DNA of 44,817 nt from Nemertoderma westbladi. Lineage: Eukaryota > Xenacoelomorpha > Nemertodermatida > Nemertodermatidae. The notes under the pieces are model-generated. The model was not told the DNA's origin and did no database searches. It worked only from the letters and a program-made list of their open reading frames with translations. Numbering within the stretch: the stretch's first letter is position 1; every line of letters begins with the position of its first letter. Below are positions 10,435-20,800 of the stretch, piece after piece. A program made the translations under genes and the position numbers. The DNA lies in assembly GCA_032718475.1 (NCBI GenBank), contig JAUCBJ010008280.1, forward strand, positions 1 to 44,817, read 5' to 3'.

Positions 10435-13288
10435 CCCATATCAGTTTTCAAGTTTGGCGGCATTTGTACAGTTTGTATGTCTGTTTGTTTGTCGAAAAAC
10501 AATATGACACCCTACAAAGCTAAAATCACGGTAATGTCTGTTTTCTTGGACTCAGACTTCATTTACGATATCAGTTTTGATGTTTGGCAGCATTTGTAAA
10601 GTTTGTATGTCTGTCCGTTTGTCACTCGATCTGTCTGTCAAAATACAATATGACACCCTATAAAGCTTAAATCTTGGGAATGTCTGTTTTCTTAAATTCC
10701 GACTTCATGTACGGTATCAGTTTTCAAGTTTGGCAGAATTTGTACAGTTTGTATACGTCTGTCCGTTTGTCAGTCGATCTGTCCGTCAAAATACAATATG
10801 ACACCCTACAAAGCTAAAATCCTGGGAATGTCTGTTTTCTTGCACTCTGACTTCATTTACCGTATCAGTTTTCATGTTTGGCAGCATTTGTACAGTTTGT
10901 ATGTCTGTCCGTTTGTCAGTCGATCTGTCTGTCAAAATACAATATGACACCCTACAAATGCTAAAATCCTGGGAATGTCTGTTTTATTGGACTCTGACTT
11001 CATTTACCGTATCAGTTTTCATGTTTGGCAGCATTGTACAGTTTATTATGACTGTCCGTTTGTCAGTCAATCTGTCTGTCAAAATACAATATGACACCAT
11101 ACAAAGCTAAAATCCCGGGAATATCTGTTTTCTTGGACTCTGACTTCATTTACTGTTTCAGTTGTCATGTTTGGCAGCAATTGAACAGTTTGTATGTCTG
11201 TCCGTTTGTCAGTCGATGTGTCTGTCAAAATACAATATGACACCCTTCAAATTCTAAAATCCTGAGAATGTCTGTTTTCTTGGACTCTGACTTCATTTAC
11301 CGTGTCAGTTTTCATGTTTGGCAGCATTGTACAGTTTGTATGTCTGTCCGTTTGTCAGTCAATCTGTCTGTCAAAATACAATATGACACCATACAAAGCT
11401 AAAATCCCGGGAATGTCTGTTTTCTTGGACCCTGACTTCATGTACGGTATCAGTTTCATGTTTTGCAGCATTTTTACAGTTTGTATGTCTGTCCGTTTGT
11501 CAGTCAATCTGTCTGTCAAAATACAATACGAAACCCTACAAATGCTAAAATCCTGAGAATTTATGTTTTCTTGGACTCTGACTTCATTTACTGTATCAGT
11601 TTTCATGTTTGGCAGCAATTGAACAGTTTGTATGTCTGTCCGTTTGTCAGTCGATGTGTCTGTCAAAATACAATATGACACCATACAAAGCTAAAATCCC
11701 GGGAATGTCTGTTTTCTTGGACCCTGACTTCATGTACGGTATCAGTTTCATGTTTTGCAGCATTTTTACAGTTTGTATGTCTGTCCGTTTGTCAGTCAAT
11801 CTGTCTGTCAAAATACAATACGAAACCCTACAAATGCTAAAAACCTGAGAATTTATGTTTTCTTGGACTCTGACTTCATTTACTGTATCAGTTTTCATGT
11901 TTGGCAGCAATTGAACAGTTCGTATGTCTGTCCGTTTGTCAGTCGATGTGTCTGTCAAAATACAATATGACACCATACAAAGCTAAAATCCCGGGAATGT
12001 CTGTTTTCTTGGACCCTGACTTCATGTACGGTATCAGTTTCATGTTTTGCAGCATTTTTACAGTTTGTATGTCTGTCCGTTTGTCAGTCAATCTGTCTGT
12101 CAAAATACAATACGAAACCCTACAAATGCTAAAATCCTGAGAATTTATGTTTTCTTGGACTCTGACTTCATTTACTGTATCAGTTTTCATGTTTGGCAGC
12201 AATTGAACAGTTTATTATGTCTGTCCGTTTGTCAGTCAATCTGTCTGTCAAAATACAATATCACACCATACAAAGCTAAAATATCGGGAATGTCTGTTTT
12301 CTTGGACTCTGAATTCATTTACTGTATCAGTTGTCATGTTTGGCAGTATTGTACAGTTTGTATGTCTGTCCGTTTGTCAGTCAATCTGTCTGTCAAATTA
12401 CAATATGACACCATACAAGCTAACATCCCGGGAATGTCTGTTTTCTTGGACTCTGACTTCATTTAGTGTATCAGATTTCATGTTTGGCAGCAATTGAACA
12501 GTTTGTTTGTCTGTCCGTTTATCAGTCGATCTGTCTATCAAAATACAATATGACACCCTGCAAATTCTAAAATCCTGTGAATGTCTGTTTTCTTGGACTC
12601 TGACTTCATTTACGGTATCAGTTTCCATGTTTGGCAGCAATTTTACAGTTTGTAAGTCTGTCCGTTTGTCTGTCAATCTGTCTGTCAAAATACAATATGA
12701 CACCATACAAAGCTAACATCCCGGGAATGTCTGTTTTCTTGGACTCTGACTTCATTTAGTGTATCAGATTTCATGTTTGGCAGCAATTGAACAGTTTGTT
12801 TGTCTGTCCGTTTATCAGTCGATCTGTCTGTCAAAATACAATATGACACCCTGCAAATTCTAAAATCCTGTGAATGTCAGTTTTCTTGGACTCTGACTTC
12901 ATTTACGGTATCAGTTTCAATGTTTGGCAGCAATTTTACAGTTTGTAAGTCTGTCCGTTTGTCTGTCAATCTGTCTGTCAAAATACAATATGGCAGATAA
13001 ACGGTCAATATGGTCGATAAAGCTTAAATCTTGGGAATGTCTGTTTTTGGACTCTGAATTCATTTGCGGTATCAGTTTCAATGTTTGGCAACAATTTTAC
13101 AGTTTGTACGTCTGTCCGTTTATCTGTCAATATGTCAGTCAAAATATATTTTAACACACCGCAAAACAAAAAAATTCGATACGTGCTTTTTATTGTTCTC
13201 TGATTTCATTCCAATATCAATTCTCATGTTTTATGTCACCTTGACTGTTTGACTGTCAAAATATCATATATCACCCTACAAAGCAAGT
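10435..13288 (+). repeat. Satellite array B, ~146-bp monomer with higher-order repeats
   Basis: About 19 monomers of the array A family. Within 11355-12202 a dimeric 292-bp unit repeats three times almost exactly; it contains the variants ATGTTTTGCAGCATTTTTAC and AATACGAAACCC. A second dimer of about 293 bp repeats at 12420-12995. Part of the array (about 10555-11440) is a copy of 7201-8440, including the private variant CTTAAATTCCRACTTCATG. The last monomers (about 13000-13288) are more diverged. Confidence 0.9.
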
Positions 13289-13707
13289 TTTCTGGGACCG
13301 AATTGTCCGGTACCGAATTGTTCGGGACCGAATTGTCCTAGGACCGAATTTTCTGGGACCGAATTGTCTGGGACCGAATTGTCCGGTACCGAATTGTCCG
13401 GGAACGAATTCTCCTAGGACCGAATTTTCTGGGACCGAATTGTCTGGGACCGAATTGTCCGGTACCGAATTGTCCGGGAACGAATTCTCCTAGGACCGAA
13501 TTTTCTGGGACCGAATTGTCTGGGACCGAATTGTCCGGTACCGAATAGTCCGTATCTTGATAGAAATATAATTCGGACCAAAAACAATTTAATATGAAAA
13601 TTGAATTACAAATATTTATATACTTATTTAGCATAATATTAATATGTATAAATTCAAGAATAAAAACGTATTAAATCAATAGCTTAATTTAATTTAATTT
13701 GGTCCTG

Positions 13708-13753
13708 GAAAATTCGGTCCCATTAAATATGTATGTTATGGGACCGAATTTTC
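13708..13753. repeat. Perfect 16-bp-stem hairpin
   Basis: GAAAATTCGGTCCCAT (13708-13723) and its exact reverse complement (13738-13753) are separated by 14 nt. Confidence 0.85.
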
Positions 13754-13762
13754 TAAGTCAGT

Positions 13763-13814
13763 ATCCGGTCAATTAGGTCCCAAAACACTAAATTAAAGGG
13801 ACCGAATTGACCGG
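13763..13814. repeat. Second hairpin on the GGGACCGAATT core
   Basis: CCGGTCAATTAGGTCCC pairs with GGGACCGAATTGACCGG at 16 of 17 positions across an AT-rich loop. Confidence 0.75.
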
Positions 13815-13834
13815 GATTGAATTGTCCTGATTCC

Positions 13835-14060
13835 ATTTTCTTGGTGTCTGTCTTATTTTCGATATCATTTTTCATGTTTGGTGGCATCTCAACTGTCTGT
13901 CTGTCTTTCCGTTTGTCTGTCAATCCGTATGTTAAAAGATATTATATCGTACCACATAGTTAAAATCTTATGAGGTTTACCTGGTCTCGGATTTCATTTC
14001 CGATGTTAGCATTATTGATTGGCTGCAATGAAACTGTTTGTATGTTATGTCAGTATTGAT
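13835..14060 (+). repeat. Diverged satellite-family units
   Basis: TTTCTTGGTGTCTGTCTT, TTTTTCATGTTTGGTGGCAT, CCGTTTGTCTGTCAATCCG and GGATTTCATTTCCGATG follow the landmark order of the ~146-bp satellite. This is its continuation past the inserted block. Confidence 0.65.
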
Positions 14061-14460
14061 GTTCAGACAGACAAAAAATTTCGTCCAGGAAATCCCAAAT
14101 AATGGCGAATATTTTAAAATAACGTCGTCGTTGTTCTATTTTAGATTGTTGGTATGCCGTCTAACATTTTGATGGACAAACCAACATGATGGACATGAAA
14201 AGACAGCTAGCTAGCTAGCTACAGTATTATAACTCGAGAAATAAAAGATATGTGGTGAGGCCATTTTCACCTACCTATGACATTGTCATTAATTTAACAT
14301 TAACATTTATTTGTCTAAAAAGGTTAAGCCTCTTAAACAAAAAAATTTGGCATAGAAACCCATAATTTCAATTCTCTTTCAATTTGTTTGAAATATGATT
14401 GTAGAAATATTTTGTCAAATTTTTCATGAAAATCTTAAGAGACACGAACAAAGATAAAAT
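14061..14460. other. Unannotated stretch
   Basis: Contains a (GCTA)n run near 14205-14221 but no ORF, RNA or mobile element that I can support. Confidence 0.4.
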
Positions 14461-14464
14461 AAAT

Positions 14465-14850
14465 CATACAGCCAGCTATAAAGTCCATCTATTACCTGAT
14501 TGCTTATGGCTGCATGTTTTATTTTATCATTTAATTTGCAGCCATAAGCGTGGGCGCAAATGGCCTTATGGCTGCAGGGTAAATTATTTCCATGCAGCCA
14601 TAAGTCATTTAAAAAAAATAAAAGTTTCAGCTAAATATATAATATAACATAATTTATATAGCCAATTGTGCCAGATATATGGTTCCTCCAATTCCCTATC
14701 GGGAAATATGAAGCCATAAGGCCGGTCATCTCTTATGGCTGCATGTGACCATAAGGCCATTTTTGTGACCATAAGGCCATTGTCTTATATATGATGCAGC
14801 CATAAGACTTTACCCAATCGGGTAAAACCGGCATTATGGCTGCATGTGAG
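14465..14850. repeat. Cluster of TGCAGCCATAAG inverted repeats
   Basis: The 12-mer TGCAGCCATAAG or a close variant occurs about ten times in both orientations: near 14503, 14538, 14564, 14593, 14711, 14731, 14748, 14768, 14795 and 14833. The last pair frames an inner palindrome TTTACCC-AATC-GGGTAAA (14808-14825), giving a long nested hairpin at 14795-14846. The cores are those of the interspersed palindromic repeat at 4.9-9.3 kb. Confidence 0.8.
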
Positions 14851-15455
14851 ATACATATATATATATATATATATATGTATCCAACACGAACCATTATGGT
14901 CACTATTTGGAAAGCTGTTATGAAGCTTCTTTTTTACTTATAATCGTATAGCAGGCATCAAAATGCAGGATAACAAAGGTCATTATTTAAATGTGAACAA
15001 AAAAAATTCAAATCAATTCCTAAAAAACGACTAAACTTAAAAAATAAGCCAATGACCATATGGTACCTTGATGTAAACGATACTACCATGTGTTTCAACT
15101 TGAAGTTAACCATATTGTGTATCATACCGATAGTTTAATTAATTAATCTGTTTGCGGGGCGAGCCACGTAGTCTGTGAATTTAGTTTGTGAGAATTGTCC
15201 GTCTGTCCATCTGACTCACTCAATGTTTGAAAGTCAATAATTATCTTAATTTTTCAAACAAAAAGTTTAGAAAGTTTTAAGAATTACATCTAATTTCTTT
15301 CAGAGGAGGCTCCGTAAATCACGACGTTCACAGTTTCAGTTTTCACAGTCGGTAATGCCTATTTGCCTAATTGCTACGCCCGAAGTTGCCAAGTTGACAA
15401 CCTGAAACGACCTTGGAAAAAACCTCCCTATGATATTTAATATTTAATATATTTA
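14851..15455. other. Unannotated stretch before the 22-bp minisatellite
   Basis: A TA repeat (about 14858-14876) is followed by AT-rich sequence and an isolated GTCCGTCTGTCCATCTG fragment near 15199. No coding or RNA feature found. Confidence 0.4.
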
Positions 15456-15458
15456 ATT

Positions 15459-16288
15459 ACTGGTACAAAAGTAAGACCCCCCTGGTACAAAAGTAAGACC
15501 CCCACTGGTACAAAAGTAAGACCCCCCTGGTACAAAAGTAAGACCCCCCTGGTACAAAAGTAAGACCCCCCTGGTACAAAAGTAAGACCCCCCTGGTACA
15601 AAAGTAAGACCCCCCCTGGTACACAAAGACCCCCCTGGTACAAAAGTAAGACCCCCCTGGTACAAAAGTAAGACCCCCCTGGTACAAAAGTAAGACCCCC
15701 ACTGGTACAAAAGTAAGACCCCCCTGGTACAAAAGTAAGACCCCACCTGGTACAAAAGTAAGACCCCCTGGTACAAAAGTAAGACCCCCCTGGTACAAAA
15801 GTAAGACCCCCTGGTACACAAAGACCCCCCTGGTACAAAAGTAAGACCCCCCTGGTACAAAAGTAAGACCCCCCTGGTACAAAAGTAAGACCCCCCTGGT
15901 ACAAAAGTAAGACCCCCCTGGTACAAAAGTAAGACCCCCCTGGTACACAAAGACCCCCCTGGTACAAAAGTAAGACCCCCCTGGTACAAAAGTAAGACCC
16001 CCCTGGTACAAAAGTAAGACCCCCACTGGTACAAAAGTAAGACCCCCCTGGTACAAAAGTAAGACCCCCCCTGGTACAAAAGTAAGACCCCCTGGTACAA
16101 AAGTAAGACCCCCCTGGTACAAAAGTAAGACCCCCTGGTACACAAAGACCCCCCTGGTAGAAAAGTAAGACCCCCCTGGTACAAAAGTAAGACCCCCCCT
16201 GGTACAAAAGAAAGACCCCCCTGGTACAAAAGTAAGACCCCCCCTGGTACAAAAGTAAGACCCCCCTGGTACAAAAGCAAAAGTAATG
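15459..16288. repeat. 22-bp minisatellite with 324-bp higher-order period
   Basis: About 37 units of CTGGTACAAAAGTAAGACCC plus a C run. A shortened unit, GGTACACAAAGACCC, occurs at 15618, 15813, 15942 and 16137. The alternating gaps of 195, 129 and 195 reveal a 324-bp higher-order repeat. No unit contains a minus-strand stop in any frame, so all three minus frames stay open for 270-290 codons with the same cycling peptide. This explains the long ORFs without invoking a gene. Confidence 0.92.
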
Positions 16289-16420
16289 GTATAAAGTACA
16301 AAGGTAAGACCGCCAAGACCCATTACCATTTCCCAGTTGAGTTGATAAAAATTGTTATTTAACTACAATTAAAACACTATTTATTAAAACAACACAACAC
16401 AGCAAAACTATTTATTAAAA

Positions 16421-17098
16421 CAAAATACAAATTTGGTATTATCTCATGAGTATTTCATAACTAAATAATTCACATTTGGGTCATTATCCCAAGCCGTTTT
16501 TAGACTATACACAACGGATTGACTATATCTAAGCTTAAAAATCTAGGATAAAACAAAATACAAATTTGGTATTATCTCATGAGTATTTCATAACTAAATA
16601 ATTCACATTTGGGTCATTATCCCAAGCCGTTTTTAGACTATACACAACGGATTGACTATATCTAAGCTTAAAAATCTAGGATAAAACAAAATACAAATTT
16701 GGTATTATCTCATGAGTATTTCATAACTAAATAATTCACATTTGGGTCATTATCCCAAGCCGTTTTTAGACTATACACAACGGATTGACTATATCTAAGC
16801 TTAAAAATCTAGGATAAAACAAAATACAAATTTGGTATTATCTCATGAGTATTTCATAACTAAATAATTCACATTTGGGTCATTATCCCAAGCCGTTTTT
16901 AGACTATACACAACGGATTGACTATATCTAAGCTTAAAAATCTAGGATAAAACAAAATACAAATTTGGTATTATCTCATGAGTATTTCATAACTAAATAA
17001 TTCACATTTGGGTCATTATCCCAAGCCGTTTTTAGACTATACACAACGGATTGACTATATCTAAGCTTAAAAATCTAGGATAAAACAAAATACAAATT
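16421..17098. repeat. Five apparently identical 133-bp tandem repeats
   Basis: CAAAATACAAATTTGGTATT recurs at 16421, 16554, 16687, 16820 and 16953, and a partial sixth copy starts at 17086. By eye the five full units are identical. Each carries TTGGG-TCATTAT-CCCAA and CCGTT...AACGG inverted repeats. The array ends about 55 bp past the stop of the candidate gene's last exon. Confidence 0.93.
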
Positions 17099-17133
17099 CG
17101 GAAATAATTACATAATTACAATAATTACAATTC

Positions 17134-17139
17134 TTTATT
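17134..17139 (-). promoter_or_regulatory. AATAAA polyadenylation signal of candidate gene
   Basis: AATAAA on the minus strand, 15 nt after the stop codon of exon 3, suggests a very short 3' UTR. Confidence 0.5.
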
Positions 17140-17153
17140 ACAAATAAAGAAAG

Positions 17154-17382
17154 TTAGCGTTTCCGGTAGTATTTTATAGTATTTAACCGGGCATATATTT
17201 GCTTATCGCTCTTTCCTGGAAAAAGCTGCCGAACTTTCGCTATCTTATAGCTGTTTCTAGGCATCCTTGCCCCCTTAATCTCGTCCCGGAAGACATCAAC
17301 CAGTCTTTGGTTGGATCGGGGAGTCCACTCTATACGTGTCTGTCGCCGGCGGTTGAATTGAGGACGATTGATCGGACTCAAA
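17154..17382 (-). CDS. Exon 3 of candidate gene: SANT/Myb-like terminal exon
   Basis: A 75-codon open frame behind a strong acceptor (TATTTTTATTTTCAG, AG at 17384-17383) and ending in TAA. Its core resembles a SANT/Myb-type helical DNA- or chromatin-binding domain: RIEWTPRSNQRLVDVF near residues 17-32 (the Trp and Leu positions), then MPRNSYKIAKV, then FPGKSDKQIYARL as the recognition-helix-like segment, with a basic end YYRKR. The exon is preceded by an intron of phase 2; its first base completes a codon begun by AG at 21170-21169. An AATAAA lies 15 nt past the stop. It is GC-richer than its surroundings. It could instead belong to another upstream exon outside this model. Domain assignment is by motif only. 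Confidence 0.55.
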
Positions 17383-17462
17383 CTGAAAATAAAAATACAT
17401 CTCTATAAATATTAACGTTGTCTAGCTGTGTGTCTGTCAGGTCTGACTGTTTATCTAGCTTC

Positions 17463-18701
17463 CTGTCTGGTAGGGATGCAACAGCTAAAATTTCATCCGG
17501 AGCCGGAGCCCGGAGGTTTCTCCGGGTAACAATGTGAGCTCCGGCCGGAACCAGAGCCGGAGCTTTGGTGAATTGATAATTCCAATGTACAGCATACAGA
17601 CAGACGAATGTTCGGGCTTAAATTAATGTTGTTTTAGAGGTCAGCATATTGCAATGGGCAATAGGAGCGTATTTTATTCCCCTTTCCCAAATTATTTCGT
17701 CAAATTATTAACTCTGAATGACAATAATTTCTGTGTCATTAAGTCCTGTCATTAGATCTCTTCATTGTCGCCACGCAAATACTTAGCGAAATGTTGATTC
17801 TAATGGAGAAACTTAAGGACAGCTGTACAACGATGCACCACCTAATGGCTAACTGTGATGAACCCAAATAATAATACTAAATACTATTTACTTTATTGTG
17901 GGAAAACTGGGACACACTGTTAGTTAAGACCCGAGTTTATTTATGTACCGAGTGAGCGCAACGATGGAGGCTTACATAAATATACAAGGGTCATAAACGA
18001 TGAATAGTGTCCATTCAACACAATGGTGTACGTGATTTTGTTACATTATGTCAACTTATCGGCGTTCTGAATGCTTAATTTTTAGCTTTAGTATTGTAAT
18101 GTTTAGCGTTTTGGCGCTCTAACCAAACATTTCTTGCAAACACTGAAAGTTACAATAACTTTTGAGTGTGTGCACGGATTTTGCTGAAATTGCATGCTAA
18201 CTTTTTTTACATCGATGCACTTTTGATTCATGTAATAAAATTTAAGAAATTCCACCAAAATTATTTTCACATTTTCTTATTTTCATTATGTTGCTTTTTT
18301 CTCCGTGAAAAAAATTAAATTCAATTCAATCCTATGGGATACTTATTTCCCTATGGGAAAAAGTGCTTCTTTTACTTCCGATTTTGGGGGATATTCGGAT
18401 CAAAAACTTGATGATAGCCATTGCAGGCTAAGCCTAAGAATATTTACCGTACTGCTGTTACCTTTACTGCAAATATTTGCATATTACAGACACCATTGTG
18501 TGAAAAGGGCACTATTCAGAGTTTATGACCCTTGTGTTTTTTATACTAATTAAAAAACTAATTATTTTAATTGAAATTTTAACAACAGAAGCTCCGGATT
18601 TGCTCCGGATGGATTGGCCCGGAGCCGGAACCAGAGCTAGAAAATTGAGCCGGAGCTCCGGATATCCGGAGCTGGAGCTCTGTTGCATCCCTACTGTCTG
18701 G
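17463..18701. mobile_element. Non-autonomous hAT-type DNA transposon with 8-bp TSD
   Basis: The element runs from 17471 to 18693 (1223 bp). Its terminal inverted repeats, TAGGGATGCAACAG and CTGTTGCATCCCTA, are perfect over 14 bp. It is bounded by CTGTCTGG at 17463-17470 and 18694-18701, a perfect 8-bp target duplication. TIRs of this type with an 8-bp duplication are the hAT signature. Subterminal regions (17495-17570 and 18588-18680) are dense in CCGGAGC/GCTCCGG words, reminiscent of transposase-binding subterminal repeats in hAT elements. The interior has no recognisable transposase, so it would depend on one in trans. It lies in the second intron of the candidate gene, 86 bp before the exon 3 acceptor. 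Confidence 0.9.
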
Positions 18702-19300
18702 TATGACTGTCAGTCAGTCAGGACTGCCTGTCTGGTCTGGTTGACTAATGGCTACCAGCCATTGGCTAGTATAATATATGTTCTGCTGTTTGTCTGGATG
18801 TCGAATACCAACAACAACTTCCAAATTGTTGTCCCTATTCTCAGCTATTACTCAGTTGTCCAGGTAGTAAACGCAAAAGACGGATATCTCATACTGTACC
18901 GAATTCTCTACCGTACCGTCCACATTGTCCATAATGTGGCAATATTGTTGCAGGCAACGATCTAGACCAGGCAAAAACAGACAGACAGCCAGACGAGACG
19001 GTAGCCAACTTGACCAGAGAGACAGGTATATAGCCAAACGTTGCTGACAGACAGATTGACAGTCAAACCGACCAGGCCATTGATATAGACATACACACCA
19101 GACAGCCAGTTAGGTCAAACAGATAGAGAGATAGCCATCCAGAGCCGACAGGCAGATAGACCTATCAGCCAAACAGATGCCAGTCTGCCAGCCAAACAGA
19201 TACTCTGAGAGGCGACGGTCTGCGGGTTTGCCAGCTTAACAAACCGACAACAAACCAGCCAGACAGACAGCCAGACCTGACAGAAAGATGGAATATGCCT
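18702..19300. repeat. Degenerate CAGACAGC/GCCAGACAG-type simple repeat
   Basis: From about 18975 onward the sequence is a loose mixture of ACAGACAGCCAGAC words in one orientation. 18702-18960 is a transition containing GACTGTCAGTCAGTC. The same words in reverse orientation occupy 20490-20800. Confidence 0.6.
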
Positions 19301-19302
19301 CC

Positions 19303-20095
19303 TGTTATTTATATGTATTTGTGGACCATACTGTATGGTGCTGCATTTAAATGTTATGGACCATATGGTACTAAACATTCACAGTTATGGACCATATGGT
19401 GCTGTTATTATAGTTGTGGAGTGGACCATATGGTGCTATTATTCATAGTTGTGAACCATAAGGTGCTATTATTCATAGTTATGGACCATATGGTGCTATT
19501 ATTCATAGTTGTGAACCATATGGTGCTATTATTCATAGTTATGGACCATATGGTGCCGTTATTCATAGTTGTGAACATATGGTGCCGTTATTCATAGTTG
19601 TGAACCATATGGTGATATTACTCATAGTTATGGACCATATGGTGCTGTTATTCATAGTTGTGAACCATATGGTGCTATTATTCATAGTGTCCCAGTGTCC
19701 GAGTGCATACAGCGCCTGAACTGCCTTAACATTAGCGATTGGCGCGCGGGTTCGAATCCGACTACAGGCTGTATAAATTTGGCACTGTTGTGTCCCTAAA
19801 CAAGACACTTTAGAAATTAGTGCTTACGCAAACCCAGCGGTACAATGGGAACCTGGCTTCTGCTGGGGGAGTAAAGCAAGGGGTGGATAGTTATGGATTG
19901 TTCACCCTTGGGAGTTAGTGTGGCGCCCTCCCTACCTTATAGGTAACAGCCGAGAGAGAGGAGCCTTCGGGTCGCCTCCGGTGTTTCGTGTGTCACATGT
20001 TCACTGATCACTTTTATTATTCATAGTGGTGAACCATATGGTGCTGTTATTCATAGTTGTGCAGTGAACCATATGGTGCTGTTATCCATAGTGTA
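19303..20095. repeat. 30-bp tandem array with ACCATATGGT palindrome
   Basis: Units alternate between GTTATGGACCATATGGTGC and GTTGTGAACCATATGGTGC, each followed by TATTATTCATA, giving a 60-bp higher-order period. About 13 units precede and 2-3 follow a SINE insertion. Each unit centres on the 10-bp palindrome ACCATATGGT. Confidence 0.88.
19690..20014 (+). mobile_element. tRNA-derived SINE with 14-bp target duplication
   Basis: The head carries an A-box-like GTCCGAGTGC at 19697 and a perfect pol III B box GGTTCGAATCC at 19749-19759, at tRNA-like spacing, closest to a Ser/Leu-type tRNA. The body contains GTTGTGTCCCTAAACAAGAC then ACTT, then CCCAGCGGTACAATGGGAAC. This resembles the deeply conserved SINE core seen in many metazoans (Deu/Nin-like; exact type to be checked). 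TATTATTCATAGTG at 19676-19689 and 20015-20028 bounds it exactly. Both copies share a variant (AGTG instead of AGTTG) not typical of the array, which supports a true target duplication. Length 325 bp. Confidence 0.87.
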
Positions 20096-20109
20096 TCCCG
20101 TTAGTAAAC

Positions 20110-20800
20110 GCAAAACACGAATATCTTGTTAACTTCTTGTCCATAATGTGTCACAGACCACTAGCCAGACCACGTAGACAAACTACCAAACAGACGGAGG
20201 GACAGACAGTCATACAGACCAGACAGACAGCCAAAAAGAGACACAATCAGACCAGATGGACAGCCATAGCACACAGACAGAGAGACATTCATACTGTAAC
20301 CTGCTCCCTTCCCTTACTTGAAATTTAAGATTGAGGCGGGATATTAATTCGCCGAGATGGGATTTGCGTCCAGTCCCCCCCCCCCCCCCCCCCCCTGTCT
20401 CGAAACTTAACAATAATAACCACATGGTCCACACCTGTAAATAACAGCACCATATGGTCCGCTCCACAACTATAAATAACAGCGTCATGGAGTCCATATA
20501 TCTGTCTTGTCCGTCCTTTCTGTTTGGTTGGCTGTTTGTCTGACTGCTTGCTTGCCTGGTTTGATGGTCTGACTGCCTGGATGGCTGTCTGTTTGGCTGA
20601 CACTGATGCTGACAGACTGTCTTTCGTCTGTCTGGCTATCCGTTTGACTGGGAGACTGTCTTCTGGCAGGTCTACCTGCCTGACATGGATGACTGTCTGG
20701 TTTGGCTGTTTGGTTGGCCGTCTCATCTTTCCCTGGCTGGTAAGTCTGTCTCTTTGCCTAGATGTCTGCCTGCTTGATCTGATTGTGAAACGCTTGCCAC
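20110..20800. repeat. Inverted arrangement of simple repeats around a 21-C tract
   Basis: 20160-20290 has CAGACAGCC words. 20375-20395 is 21 consecutive C. 20400-20490 holds reverse-complement units of the ACCATATGGT array. 20500-20790 holds GGCTGTCTGTCTG words. The left-side repeats (18.97-20.3 kb) therefore recur inverted on the right of the C tract. Confidence 0.65.

Larger units (their letters stand above)
13281..13834. repeat. GGGACCGAATT block interrupting the satellite
   Basis: Starts with a tandem array of ~15-bp units (GGGACCGAATTGTCT-like), 13281-13556, organised as a 76-bp higher-order unit of five; TCCTAGG marks lie at 13336, 13412 and 13488. After an AT-rich stretch come inverted copies of the same core at 13701-13831. 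Satellite-family sequence resumes at 13835, so the block lies inside satellite DNA. No transposase, target duplication or simple terminal repeat was found. Confidence 0.8.

Noticed and set aside
10874-13252. Many ORFs of 60-139 codons with SVRLSVDLSVKIQYDT-type peptides
   Set aside because: Shadows of the ~146-bp satellite. The period is not a multiple of three and frames switch between monomers.
18305-18553. 82-codon plus-strand ORF inside the hAT-type element
   Set aside because: Lacks any transposase motif I can recognise (no RVFS/SAG-type or dimerisation region), so not called as a transposase fragment.
19690-19775. A functional tRNA gene
   Set aside because: The B box is perfect, but the acceptor arms do not pair and the sequence continues into a SINE body bounded by a target duplication.
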